Below are positions 26,678 to 34,379 of a stretch of DNA of 64,000 nucleotides, piece by piece (within the stretch, counting starts at the first letter, position 1; each line of letters opens with the position of its first letter). This DNA comes from Lonepinella koalarum (GTDB lineage Bacteria; Pseudomonadota; Gammaproteobacteria; Enterobacterales; Pasteurellaceae). The stretch spans positions 2,108,001-2,172,000 of the forward strand of contig NZ_CP170642.1 in the NCBI RefSeq assembly GCF_042926695.1. The letters run 5' to 3'. Below the pieces are notes generated by a model that was given only the letters and a program-made list of their open reading frames with translations, was not told where the DNA came from and searched no databases. The position numbers and the translations under genes were made by a program.

Positions 26678-27130
26678 CTAATAGTCGCTACTAGAACCGA
26701 TATAGTCTGCAAATTCTTCCGCATAAAAACCATGTGAAAGCATATAACGCCAGATTTTTTGTTTGGTTTTCAAATTCAGTTTATTTTGATATTGGGGAAA
26801 TTTTCGGCTTAAAACGCTTAATGCAATATCTGACCAGTTTATTTCGCTTTGCTCAATTACGTTTTGAATAATCTGCGAACTCACCCCTTTTACTTGACGT
26901 AATTCTTGTTTAATTCGATTTGCACCATAACCCCGATTGGCTCGAAAATTTAGGTAATTTTCGGCAAAACGTTGATCACTTTGCCAATTACGTTGTTGAC
27001 AATGTGCGAGTGCCTGATCGATATCTTCTTCACTAAAGGCTTTTTGTTGCATTTTGCAACGAATTTCATATTCGCTGTAATCACGGCGAGCCAGTAGGTT
27101 AATCAGATAATTTAGGGCGAGAGATGACAT
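26678..27130 (-). CDS. recX: Regulatory protein RecX
   Basis: A 150-residue all-helical modulator that binds RecA filaments and limits recombinase activity. The three tandem three-helix repeats typical of RecX are visible from LLARRDYSEYEIRCKM, ALAHCQQRNWQSDQRFAENYLNFRANRGYGANRIKQELRQVKGV and WRYMLSHGFYAEEFADYI. It lies directly downstream of recA on the same strand. A hairpin terminator in the 72-base gap suggests recX is expressed mainly by read-through from the SOS-controlled recA promoter, as known for E. coli. Confidence 0.94.
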   Translation of the reverse strand: MSSLALNYLINLLARRDYSEYEIRCKMQQKAFSEEDIDQALAHCQQRNWQSDQRFAENYLNFRANRGYGANRIKQELRQVKGVSSQIIQNVIEQSEINWSDIALSVLSRKFPQYQNKLNLKTKQKIWRYMLSHGFYAEEFADYIGSSSDY

Positions 27131-27154
27131 GGAGTATTCCCTACATTGTTGAAA

Positions 27155-27181
27155 AAAGTGCAGTTAAAAATACCGCACTTT
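27155..27181 (-). terminator. Attenuating terminator between recA and recX
   Basis: An imperfect uptake-signal pair (AAAGTGCAGT at 27155-27164 with ACCGCACTTT at 27172-27181) forms a 10-bp stem with one G-T pair. It is followed on the minus strand by a T run, and would reduce recX transcription relative to recA. Confidence 0.65.
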
Positions 27182-27202
27182 GAGATATATTGTGTGTAAT
27201 AC

Positions 27203-28327
27203 CTAGAAATCTATATCATTGACTTCGTCATTGATTTCATCACTTTGATCTTTATCACTATCATCCGCTGGCAACAAGGCTTGTTCAGGATTTTCTAATA
27301 ATGCCTTTTTGATTTTATCTTCTAATTCTGCGGTTGCTTCTGGATTGGCTTCTAACCATTTAATCGCATTCGCTTTACCTTGCCCGATTTTTTCACCATT
27401 GTAAGCATACCAAGCCCCAGATTTGTTGACTAATTTTTGTTTAACACCAAGTTCAATTAATTCACCATTTTTTGAGATACCCGCACCATAAAGAATTTGG
27501 AATTCGGCTTGACGGAACGGCGCAGCAAGTTTATTTTTCACTACCTTAACTCGCGTATCATTCCCAATAATCTTATCACCCTCTTTCACTGCACCGATAC
27601 GGCGAATATCTAAACGCACAGATGAATAGAATTTTAGGGCGTTACCGCCAGTGGTGGTTTCTGGGTTACCAAACATCACACCGATTTTCATCCGAATTTG
27701 GTTGATAAACACCACTAAACAGTTAGAGTTTTTAATTTGACCGGTTAATTTACGTAACGCTTGTGACATTAAACGAGCTTGCAAACCAACGTGAGAATCG
27801 CCCATATCTCCTTCGATTTCAGCTTTTGGGGTTAATGCAGCGACAGAGTCCACAATAATCACATCAATCGCCCCTGAACGCACTAAAGCGTCACAGATTT
27901 CTAGCGCTTGTTCACCATTATCTGGTTGAGAAATAAACAGTTCTTTGACATCAACCCCTAATTTTGCTGCATAAATTGGGTCTAAGGCGTGTTCTGCATC
28001 AATAAAGGCACAGACTTTGCCTGCTTTTTGTGCTTGTGCGATCACGGAAAGGGTTAATGTAGTTTTACCTGATGATTCTGGACCAAAGATTTCAACAATA
28101 CGTCCCATTGGTAAACCACCAATACCTAATGCTACATCTAAACCGATTGAACCTGTTGAAATAGATTCTACATCAAGGGTTTGTGAATCGCCTAACTTCA
28201 TAATCGCCCCTTTGCCGAATTGTTTTTCAATTTGACCGAGAGCGGCTGCTAGTGCTTTTGCTTTGTCTTCTTGTGAGTTATTTTCTTTTGCGGTTGGTTT
28301 TGCTTTCGCTTTGTTATCTTTAGCCAT
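27203..28327 (-). CDS. recA: Recombinase RecA
   Basis: A 374-residue strand-exchange ATPase and LexA co-protease. Walker A GPESSGKT is at residues 82-89, with FIDAEHALDP, VIVDSVAALTPKAEIEGD (Walker B and L1) and FINQIRMKIGVMFGNPETTTGGNALKFY (L2) intact. Compared with the 353-residue E. coli protein it has an extra charged N-terminus of about 15 residues (KDNKAKAKPTAKENN) and an acidic C-terminal tail ending NDEVNDIDF. A LexA box lies 52 bases upstream. RecA also serves natural transformation, relevant given the uptake signals and dprA in this window. Confidence 0.98.
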   Translation of the reverse strand: MAKDNKAKAKPTAKENNSQEDKAKALAAALGQIEKQFGKGAIMKLGDSQTLDVESISTGSIGLDVALGIGGLPMGRIVEIFGPESSGKTTLTLSVIAQAQKAGKVCAFIDAEHALDPIYAAKLGVDVKELFISQPDNGEQALEICDALVRSGAIDVIIVDSVAALTPKAEIEGDMGDSHVGLQARLMSQALRKLTGQIKNSNCLVVFINQIRMKIGVMFGNPETTTGGNALKFYSSVRLDIRRIGAVKEGDKIIGNDTRVKVVKNKLAAPFRQAEFQILYGAGISKNGELIELGVKQKLVNKSGAWYAYNGEKIGQGKANAIKWLEANPEATAELEDKIKKALLENPEQALLPADDSDKDQSDEINDEVNDIDF

Positions 28328-28378
28328 TGTGTGACCCTTTTGGATGTTTGTTAAACTGTAAATTTGAGCATATATTAT

Positions 28379-28394
28379 CTGTTATTAAAAACAG
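28379..28394. promoter_or_regulatory. LexA (SOS) box upstream of recA
   Basis: CTGTTATTAAAAACAG fits the CTGT-N8-ACAG LexA consensus perfectly, and a TA follows ACAG as in the extended consensus. It lies 52-67 bases before the recA start on the minus strand, almost abutting the pabA stop codon. Confidence 0.9.
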
Positions 28395-28396
28395 TA

Positions 28397-29005
28397 TCAA
28401 GTGTTTTTTTGATCTTTTTCTGAAAAGTATGATCTGGATTCCAAATTTAAGAAATTTTTGAGTATCCACAGACCATATTCCGACATATAGGATTCTGGGT
28501 GAAACTGTACACCAAAAATCGGCAAAGTACGATGTTGGCATGCCATAATAATCTCATCATCGCAAGTGGCGGTAATCTCTAATTCCGAGGGGAAATTTTC
28601 TGTTGAAACTGCCCAAGAATGATATAAACCAATCTCAAAATGGTTGGGTAAACCTTGAAATAAAACCGAATTTGATTGCACTTTTAAATGGCTTTTTTGA
28701 CCATGTCGAACATTGGGTAAATTAAACAATGTCGCCCCAAAAAATTCACAAATTGTCTGATGACCTAAACACACCCCTAAAATCGTTTTTTGTTGGTAAA
28801 AACGTGTTAGCATAGCAACAAGTTGTGGGTAGCTTTTTGGTACGTCAGGACCGGGTGAAATCAGAATATGACTGTAATCTTCAAGCCTATCAAGGCTTAA
28901 ATTTTCCACATTTATCACATCGAATTGCACATGCAAACGGCGGATTAAATCCACTAAATTATAGGTGAAAGAATCGTGATTATTAATAATAGCAAGTTTG
29001 GTCAT
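28397..29005 (-). CDS. pabA: Aminodeoxychorismate/anthranilate synthase glutamine amidotransferase
   Basis: A 202-residue class I glutamine amidotransferase that supplies ammonia to the chorismate-using partner. It begins MTKLAIINNHDSFTYNLVDL. The nucleophile C79 lies in LGVCLGHQTICEFFG, and the catalytic His/Glu in FGVQFHPES. The partner is most likely PabB, whose gene is divergent 87 bases away, making para-aminobenzoate for folate. A TrpG role cannot be fully excluded. The frame is open to 29038, but the ATG at 29005 gives the normal N-terminus. It lies upstream of recA on the same strand, though recA has its own SOS promoter. Confidence 0.88.
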   Translation of the reverse strand: MTKLAIINNHDSFTYNLVDLIRRLHVQFDVINVENLSLDRLEDYSHILISPGPDVPKSYPQLVAMLTRFYQQKTILGVCLGHQTICEFFGATLFNLPNVRHGQKSHLKVQSNSVLFQGLPNHFEIGLYHSWAVSTENFPSELEITATCDDEIIMACQHRTLPIFGVQFHPESYMSEYGLWILKNFLNLESRSYFSEKDQKNT

Positions 29006-29092
29006 GGTCTTTTGAGTAGAAAAATAAACGCTTGCCATTATAAATGATTAGGCTAAACTTGAGCATATTTTGTTTGATTTATTTACTCTTTT

Positions 29093-30076
29093 ATGCCGTT
29101 TAACGCTTTTATTGCACAAGCCAATCAGTTTGGCAAACAACGTCAACCATTTTTCTTTCTGGTTGATTTCGAACAGAAAAAACCGCTGATTTTGTCCCTT
29201 GAGAAAATGGAAAAACAAGGGCTGTTTTTTGATTTACAAGGCAAAACGAATTATCCAACGGAAAAAGTGCGGTCAAAAAAAGCCTTAAATTTAACCGCAC
29301 TTGCCATGTCAAAAAGTGAATATCAATGGGGTTTTGAAATCGTTCAACAAGCCTTGCAAAAGGGGAATTCCTATTTGTTAAATCTTACTTATCCCACTGA
29401 AATAAAAACTAATTTTTCTTTATTAGAGGTTTTCGAGCAAGCTCAAGCAAAGTACAAACTTTATTATCAAAATCATTTTGTTTGTTTTTCGCCAGAATGT
29501 TTTGTCAGAACACAACAAAATCAAATTGTTACTTATCCCATGAAAGGCACTATTGACGCTACGTTACCTAATGCAGAACAACAATTAATGGCATCTCAGA
29601 AAGAGCAATCAGAGCATTACACCATTGTTGATTTAATGCGAAATGATTTAGCCACAGTGGCGGAAAATATTGAAGTTCGCCGTTTTCGTTATGTGGATCA
29701 CATTGAAACCGAAAAAGGGGCGATTTTACAGACAAGCTCGGAAATTGTCGGCGAACTCTCGGAAAATTGGCAAGAAAATGTCGGGACTATTTTAGCCAAA
29801 CTTTTGCCCGCTGGCTCAATTAGTGGAGCGCCTAAAGAAAAAACGGTGGAAATTATCCAACAAGCAGAAAAGCAAGAACGGGGTTATTATACAGGCATCT
29901 TTGGCATTTTTGACGGTGAAAACATAGACAGTGCAGTGGCTATTCGATTTATTGAACAGTGTGGTGAGAAAATGCTTTTCCGCAGCGGTGGTGGCATCAC
30001 AAGACAAAGCCAATTAGAGCAAGAATATGCTGAATTATTGCAAAAAGTTTATATTCCATTAAGGAAAGCATCATGA
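29093..30076 (+). CDS. pabB: Aminodeoxychorismate synthase component I (short PabB)
   Basis: A 327-residue chorismate-utilising enzyme that aminates chorismate to 4-amino-4-deoxychorismate. It contains only the catalytic half of the fold, being much shorter than E. coli PabB (453). Motifs include YPMKGTIDA, EHYTIVDLMRNDLA, LPAGSISGAPKEKTVEII and GYYTGIFGIFDG. It overlaps pabC by the 4-base ATGA, so the two are coupled, with pdxH 20 bases after. Uptake signals at 29267 and 29297 lie inside the gene. It works with pabA on the opposite strand. Confidence 0.92.
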   Translation: MPFNAFIAQANQFGKQRQPFFFLVDFEQKKPLILSLEKMEKQGLFFDLQGKTNYPTEKVRSKKALNLTALAMSKSEYQWGFEIVQQALQKGNSYLLNLTYPTEIKTNFSLLEVFEQAQAKYKLYYQNHFVCFSPECFVRTQQNQIVTYPMKGTIDATLPNAEQQLMASQKEQSEHYTIVDLMRNDLATVAENIEVRRFRYVDHIETEKGAILQTSSEIVGELSENWQENVGTILAKLLPAGSISGAPKEKTVEIIQQAEKQERGYYTGIFGIFDGENIDSAVAIRFIEQCGEKMLFRSGGGITRQSQLEQEYAELLQKVYIPLRKAS

Positions 30077-30657
30077 TATTTCCGTTATTTGAAACCATTT
30101 GTCTTGAACAGGGTATGGTTAGAAATATCGCTTTACATCAACAGCGTTATGAGAAATCATTATCGCTATTTTATAGGGAAACTACGGTTAAAATTCACGA
30201 TCTTTGGCAAATTATTGCAGAAAATAGTCAATTTTACACCGCACTTGATAGCCCTTTAATTCGTTGTCGTATTGCTTATAATCATCAACATTATGCTGTG
30301 CAATTTTTCCCTTATCAACGCAAAATCTATCGTTATTTTCAACCTGTGATTTGTGACGATATAGATTATTCATTGAAATATCAGGATCGTTCCCTGCTCA
30401 ATCAATTAGTTAAGCAAAAAGGTCAGGCTGATGAAATTATGATTATTAAAAAAGGTCATGTTACCGATTGTAGTATCGGCAATTTAGTGTTTCGTCAGGG
30501 AAAAGATTGGTTTACACCTAATACGCCATTATTAAAGGGTACGCAACGAGAGTTTTTGTTACAACAAGGCAGACTGCAAGAAATACCTATTTTAGCTGAA
30601 GATGTACATCAGTTTGACGAAATTAGGTTGATTAATGCAATGAATAGTTTAGATTAA
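30073..30657 (+). CDS. pabC: Aminodeoxychorismate lyase-like protein (class IV aminotransferase fold)
   Basis: A 194-residue PLP-fold protein that would remove pyruvate from aminodeoxychorismate to give para-aminobenzoate. It begins MIFPLFETICLEQGMVRN. The K-x-x-x-R segment LKYQDRSLLNQL holds the likely PLP lysine, and ADEIMIIKKGHVTDCSIGNLVF and FTPNTPLLKGTQREFLLQQ are class IV landmarks. It is shorter than E. coli PabC (269 residues). The 4-base overlap with pabB strongly supports the pathway role. The following gene, pdxH, makes the PLP cofactor. Confidence 0.85.
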   Translation: MIFPLFETICLEQGMVRNIALHQQRYEKSLSLFYRETTVKIHDLWQIIAENSQFYTALDSPLIRCRIAYNHQHYAVQFFPYQRKIYRYFQPVICDDIDYSLKYQDRSLLNQLVKQKGQADEIMIIKKGHVTDCSIGNLVFRQGKDWFTPNTPLLKGTQREFLLQQGRLQEIPILAEDVHQFDEIRLINAMNSLD

Positions 30658-30677
30658 ATTAAATTAGGAATAAAGAG

Positions 30678-31310
30678 ATGGATTTACACAATATTCGAGA
30701 AGATTACAGTAAACAGGCGTTATCTCGTAAACAATGCCTTGCCGATCCATTAAAACAATTTGAACATTGGTTAAATGAAGCGATAACCGCTAAAGTATGT
30801 GAGCCAACCGCGATGAATGTGGCAACGGTGAATGAACAAGGTAAGCCAACTAGCCGAGTGGTGTTGTTAAAAGAAGTGAATGAGCAAGGGTTTGTTTTCT
30901 TTACTAATTATCACAGTCAAAAGGGTCGAGCGTTGCAACATACACCGTTTACGGCTTTAAATTTCTTTTGGGGTGAATTAGAGCGACAAGTCAGAATTGA
31001 AGGTCGAGTGGAAAAATTACCCGCTGTACAATCCGATGAATATTTTGCATCACGTCCTTATACCAGTCGAGTAGGGGCATGGGCGAGTGAGCAAAGTGCG
31101 GTGATTTCTAGCAAAAATGTGTTATTAGCCAAGGCGGCACAGATAGCAGCTAAACACCCATTAAATGTGCCACGTCCACCGCATTGGGGTGGTTATATCG
31201 TGATTCCTGAGATGATCGAATTTTGGCAAGGTCGCCCGAGCCGCCTACATGATCGTATTCGTTATCGGTTGGAAAAAGAGCATTGGGTGATAGAAAGATT
31301 ATCGCCATAA
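30678..31310 (+). CDS. pdxH: Pyridoxamine/pyridoxine 5'-phosphate oxidase
   Basis: A 210-residue FMN enzyme forming PLP from PNP or PMP. The family signature regions are present: the FMN-binding SRVVLLKEVNEQGFVFFTNYHSQKG, ALNFFWGELERQVRIEGRVEKLP, SRPYTSRVGAWASEQSAVIS, and the C-terminal FWQGRPSRLHDRIRY...WVIERLSP. It is the third gene of pabB-pabC-pdxH, 20 bases after pabC, with an AGGAATAAAGAG ribosome site. Pairing with pabC, a PLP enzyme, makes metabolic sense but may be only positional. Confidence 0.96.
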   Translation: MDLHNIREDYSKQALSRKQCLADPLKQFEHWLNEAITAKVCEPTAMNVATVNEQGKPTSRVVLLKEVNEQGFVFFTNYHSQKGRALQHTPFTALNFFWGELERQVRIEGRVEKLPAVQSDEYFASRPYTSRVGAWASEQSAVISSKNVLLAKAAQIAAKHPLNVPRPPHWGGYIVIPEMIEFWQGRPSRLHDRIRYRLEKEHWVIERLSP

Positions 31311-31325
31311 GTCGAAAATAAGATG

Positions 31326-31354
31326 TTGCATTTAGCGTAAAAATTGATTAGTAT
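31326..31354 (+). promoter_or_regulatory. Promoter of the Sib-like antisense RNA
   Basis: TTGCAT (31326-31331), a 17-base spacer and TAGTAT (31349-31354) make a good sigma-70 promoter. It points into a region with no plus-strand gene but fully antisense to the small toxin ORF. The predicted start is near 31361. Confidence 0.65.
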
Positions 31355-31407
31355 TTAGGAACTGCCTAGCGGTAGCTGCTACTACCACTAGGACTTTAGT
31401 TAAATTA

Positions 31408-31467
31408 TTAGTAGGCGGGTAGAGCCATAGCTAATAAGATAACAAGGATTAACAACTTAATTATCAT
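31408..31467 (-). CDS. Ibs-like small hydrophobic type I toxin
   Basis: A 19-residue ORF encoding MIIKLLILVILLAMALPAY. It matches the plan of E. coli Ibs toxins: 18-19 residues, a short start, one basic residue early, a continuous Leu/Ile/Val helix that inserts in the inner membrane, and a polar-aromatic end (P-A-Y). The ribosome site AAGGAA lies 9-14 bases upstream of ATG at 31467. A promoter and terminator on the opposite strand frame an antisense RNA covering it. It sits in the gap between convergent pdxH and dprA. Toxicity is inferred, not shown. Confidence 0.7.
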   Translation of the reverse strand: MIIKLLILVILLAMALPAY

Positions 31468-31485
31468 AATCCAGTTCCTTTTTGT

Positions 31486-31513
31486 AAGCCCCACTCTAGA
31501 CAGCGTGGGGTTT
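31486..31513 (+). terminator. Hairpin at the 3' end of the Sib-like RNA
   Basis: AAGCCCCAC (31486-31494) pairs with GTGGGGTTT (31505-31513, one G-T pair) around a 10-base loop. The T tract is short. On the minus strand the same hairpin would lie in the toxin mRNA leader. Confidence 0.6.
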
Positions 31514-31542
31514 GCTGTTTCTAGCCCTACGCTAGATGGTTC

Positions 31543-32649
31543 TTATAATCGTCGTTTATATAGCCCCCTTTCACATTCAATGAGTTCTTCTAATTCTAGC
31601 GTCAATAATTGCCCTAACAGGACATCAACTGAAATTTTGGACTGTTCCGCCAGTTCATCAATACTAATGGGGTTATAGCCGATTAAAGCATATAAATCAG
31701 GATATGTTGGCTCAATAACATTAAAAGGTAACTCTGTATTTTGACTAGTCGTGTTGGGAGCAAAGCCATTCATGGGTAACGAATAAGGAGCGAGATTTTC
31801 AATAATATCCTGCACCGATTCCACTAAATTTGCCCCTTGTTTAATCAGATGATGGCAGCCTTGGCTATATTGATTATGCAAATTACCAGGTAAGGCAAAT
31901 ACATCTCGATTTTGCTCTAGGGCATAACGGGCGGTAATCAATGATCCGCTTTTTTGATTCGCTTCAACCACCAACACGCCTTGCGACATGCCACTAATAA
32001 TGCGGTTTCGTCTTGGGAAATTAGTGGCAACAGGCGGTTGGTTGGGTAAAAATTCTGATACCAACGTGCCATTATTCACTAGAATTTGTTCCGCTAATCC
32101 TTTATGCCGACTGGGATAAATTTGTTGTAATCCACTGCCTAATACAGCAATCGTTTTGCTTTGCATTTCAACTACTGCTTTGTGTGCGAAACCGTCAATT
32201 CCAATCGCTAATCCACTGGTAACAATAAATCCTGATCGAATCAATTCTGTGGCAAAATATTTAGCCCAATATTCACCGTAATTAGAGCAATCCCGACTAC
32301 CTACAATCGCCAGTTGAGCCAGATTTAGATTTTCCACATTGCCTTTTACAAACAACAAGGGCGGAACGGAATTAATTTGCTTTAATAATTGCGGATATTC
32401 TGCTTGATAGTAAGCCACAATATGATGATTTGTATCAGTTTGTTGCCATTCTAGTGCTGGTTCAATATATTTTTGCTCTGGTTGAAACCAACGTTGAATT
32501 TGTTTTGCTTGCCAACCAATGTGATGAAAAGCGGTTTCATCGTAATCTAACAGGGTTTGTGGTGTGATTTGAGTTAAAATTTCTTGAATTGCATTTGCAC
32601 CAAGATTAGGTACTTGCATTAGACGTAATAAGAGTTCGATATTTTGCAT
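31543..32649 (-). CDS. dprA: DNA processing protein DprA (competence)
   Basis: A 368-residue protein that loads RecA on incoming single strands during natural transformation. An N-terminal SAM-like region is followed by the Rossmann-type DprA core: VGSRDCSNYGEYWAKYFA, GLAIGIDGFAHKAV, GSGLQQIYPSRHKGLA, RNRIISGMSQGVLVVEA and SGSLITARYALEQNRDVFALPGN. The C-terminal winged helix (SIDELAEQSKISVDVLLGQLLTLELEELIE) is present. It fits the density of uptake signals in this genome. An uptake signal lies just upstream near 32660. It is convergent with the pab/pdxH operon. Confidence 0.96.
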   Translation of the reverse strand: MQNIELLLRLMQVPNLGANAIQEILTQITPQTLLDYDETAFHHIGWQAKQIQRWFQPEQKYIEPALEWQQTDTNHHIVAYYQAEYPQLLKQINSVPPLLFVKGNVENLNLAQLAIVGSRDCSNYGEYWAKYFATELIRSGFIVTSGLAIGIDGFAHKAVVEMQSKTIAVLGSGLQQIYPSRHKGLAEQILVNNGTLVSEFLPNQPPVATNFPRRNRIISGMSQGVLVVEANQKSGSLITARYALEQNRDVFALPGNLHNQYSQGCHHLIKQGANLVESVQDIIENLAPYSLPMNGFAPNTTSQNTELPFNVIEPTYPDLYALIGYNPISIDELAEQSKISVDVLLGQLLTLELEELIECERGLYKRRL

Positions 32650-32689
32650 GAGAATGATAAAAGTGCGGTTGGTTTTTCGGAAATTTTAG

Positions 32690-32758
32690 GTTATAAGTCG
32701 AAAGGAAAAGAGTCGAGATTTTTTGCTGGATTTTGGAATCAAGATCACAAAATTTCAT
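32690..32758 (-). pseudogene. Short RelE-like N-terminal remnant upstream of dprA
   Basis: Reading the minus strand from the ATG at 32758 gives MKFCDLDSKIQQKISTL, which resembles helix 1 of RelE/ParE toxins and parallels FRDLDSKMNKNLTLL at the 5' edge of the broken toxin gene at 5555-5788. The two share 19 identical bases (5787-5805 and 32730-32748). Beyond about 20 codons the similarity ends. This is an inference from a short match. Confidence 0.35.
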
Positions 32759-32761
32759 TTT

Positions 32762-32790
32762 TTGACTAACAGTCATTTTTCTCTTATTAT
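32762..32790 (+). promoter_or_regulatory. Sigma-70 promoter of yjgR
   Basis: TTGACT (32762-32767), 17 bases, then TATTAT (32785-32790) is a near-consensus promoter. It lies 30 bases before the start codon, and AAAGGA precedes the ATG. Confidence 0.7.
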
Positions 32791-32820
32791 GCTCAAAATT
32801 TACAACATAAAGGATATGTC

Positions 32821-34323
32821 ATGAATATATTTGCAATCGCACGCAATAGTGAGGGACACAGTTTCGGGATCAATGCCAAAATGGCAAACCGTCATGGCTT
32901 AATCGCTGGGGCAACGGGGACAGGGAAAACCGTCACTTTGCGTAAATTAGCGGAAGAATTTAGTGATAACGGCGTACCTGTATTTTTGGTCGATGTAAAA
33001 GGCGATCTTTCAGGTATGACGGTGAAAGGTATCATGCAAGGCAAAATTGCGGAACGTATTGAACAATTTAGCTTAGGTGGTGAAAACTATTTAAACAGTT
33101 ATCCAGTTTCTTTTTGGGATGTATTCGGTGAAACAGGGATTCCATTACGTACCACAATCTCGGAAATGGGTCCATTATTGCTTTCTCGTTTATTAAATCT
33201 CAATCCAACTCAAGAAGGCTTATTAAATATTCTATTCCGTGTGGCAGACGATAAAGGGTTGTTGCTTATTGATTTGAAAGATCTGCGTGCGATGTTGAAA
33301 TATCTCGCCGATAACGCTAAGGAATTTCAATTACAATATGGCAATATTTCCGCTGCCAGTGTGGGGGCAATTCAGCGTTCCTTATTGACCCTTGAAAATG
33401 AGGGGGCGGAAAAATTATTTGGTGAGCCTGCATTAAATTTGGAAGACTGGTTACAAACTCGTGATGGACGTGGCGTAATTAATATTTTGAATTCAGAAAA
33501 ATTAATTAATTCATCTCGTATGTACAGTGCCTTTTTGTTGTGGTTAATGGCTGAATTATTTGAGCAATTACCTGAAGTGGGTGATCCAGATAAACCAAAA
33601 TTTGTGATGTTCTTTGATGAAGCTCATTTGTTATTTGATGGTGCCCCAAGTGTCTTAATTGAAAAAGTGGAGCAAGTAGTCCGTTTAATTCGTTCTAAAG
33701 GCGTCGGCATTTATTTTGTCACGCAAAATCCATTAGATTTGCCAGACACCGTGTTAGGTCAACTGGGTAATCGTGTCCAACATGCGTTGCGAGCCTTTAC
33801 GCCAAGAGATCAAAAAGCGGTGAAAACTGCAGCCGAAACGTTCAGAACGAATAAAAAGGTAAATGTGGTGGAAGCTATTACTACCTTAGGCGTAGGCGAG
33901 GCGTTAGTTTCATTCCTAGATGAAAAAGGGATGCCAACACCAGTGGAAATTGCGACCATTTATCCACCAAAAAGCCAGCTTACACCATTAACGCAAGAGC
34001 AACGTCAAGCGTGGGTTAAAGATGATGATTTGTTTGCTTATTATAACAATTATGTAGATAACCATTCTGCCTTTGAGATGTTAGCAGAACAAGCTAATTT
34101 AAATCAAGTGGCACAACAACAAGCCCAACAAGCGGAACAACAAGAAAGCGAGGGTGTATTGGGTTCGTTGAGTCGAATGATTTTTGGTACTAAAAAACGC
34201 GGCGAAAAATTAACCGTGACAGAAGAAATTGTCAGTGGTTTAAGTAAATCGGTTGGGCGAAGTATTCGTTCTCAAATTACCAAGCAGATTACTCGTGGGA
34301 TTTTGGGGGCGTTGCAGAAGTAA
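32821..34323 (+). CDS. yjgR: HerA-like ATPase, YjgR family (DUF853)
   Basis: A 500-residue P-loop ATPase of the HerA/FtsK-related YjgR family (E. coli YjgR 500). It begins MNIFAIARNSEGHSFGINAKMANRHG. Walker A GATGTGKT is at residues 30-37, DVKGDLSGM just after, and Walker B is KFVMFFDEAHLLF. The arginine-finger region VQHALRAFTPRDQKAVKTAAETFR follows. The low-complexity Gln-rich region near residues 420-440 precedes a basic C-terminus. The biological role of this family is not established. It is transcribed alone from a good promoter. Confidence 0.9.
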   Translation: MNIFAIARNSEGHSFGINAKMANRHGLIAGATGTGKTVTLRKLAEEFSDNGVPVFLVDVKGDLSGMTVKGIMQGKIAERIEQFSLGGENYLNSYPVSFWDVFGETGIPLRTTISEMGPLLLSRLLNLNPTQEGLLNILFRVADDKGLLLIDLKDLRAMLKYLADNAKEFQLQYGNISAASVGAIQRSLLTLENEGAEKLFGEPALNLEDWLQTRDGRGVINILNSEKLINSSRMYSAFLLWLMAELFEQLPEVGDPDKPKFVMFFDEAHLLFDGAPSVLIEKVEQVVRLIRSKGVGIYFVTQNPLDLPDTVLGQLGNRVQHALRAFTPRDQKAVKTAAETFRTNKKVNVVEAITTLGVGEALVSFLDEKGMPTPVEIATIYPPKSQLTPLTQEQRQAWVKDDDLFAYYNNYVDNHSAFEMLAEQANLNQVAQQQAQQAEQQESEGVLGSLSRMIFGTKKRGEKLTVTEEIVSGLSKSVGRSIRSQITKQITRGILGALQK

Positions 34324-34326
34324 CAA

Positions 34327-34367
34327 AAATGGCGGTCAAAAAATCATTTTATTTTTGATCGCCATTT
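34327..34367. terminator. Bidirectional terminator between yjgR and gltS
   Basis: AAATGGCGGTCAAAAA (34327-34342) pairs with TTTTTGATCGCCATTT (34352-34367), a 16-bp stem with one G-T pair. It separates two convergent genes. Confidence 0.8.
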
Positions 34368-34379
34368 CTATTTATTGTT

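Larger units (their letters stand above)
31358..31513 (+). ncRNA. Candidate Sib-like antisense RNA antitoxin
   Basis: A transcript of about 155 nt is predicted from a sigma-70 promoter (31326-31354) to a hairpin at 31486-31513. It would begin with a strong hairpin (31365-31369 with 31388-31392 and 31371-31375 with 31382-31386, one mismatch) and then cover the complement of the whole 19-codon toxin ORF and its ribosome site. That layout is the one described for E. coli Sib RNAs over ibs. Boundaries are inferred. Confidence 0.6.

Noticed and set aside
28320..28541. A 73-codon minus-strand frame over the recA promoter
   Set aside because: It overlaps the LexA box and the 3' end of pabA in another frame and has no coding features.
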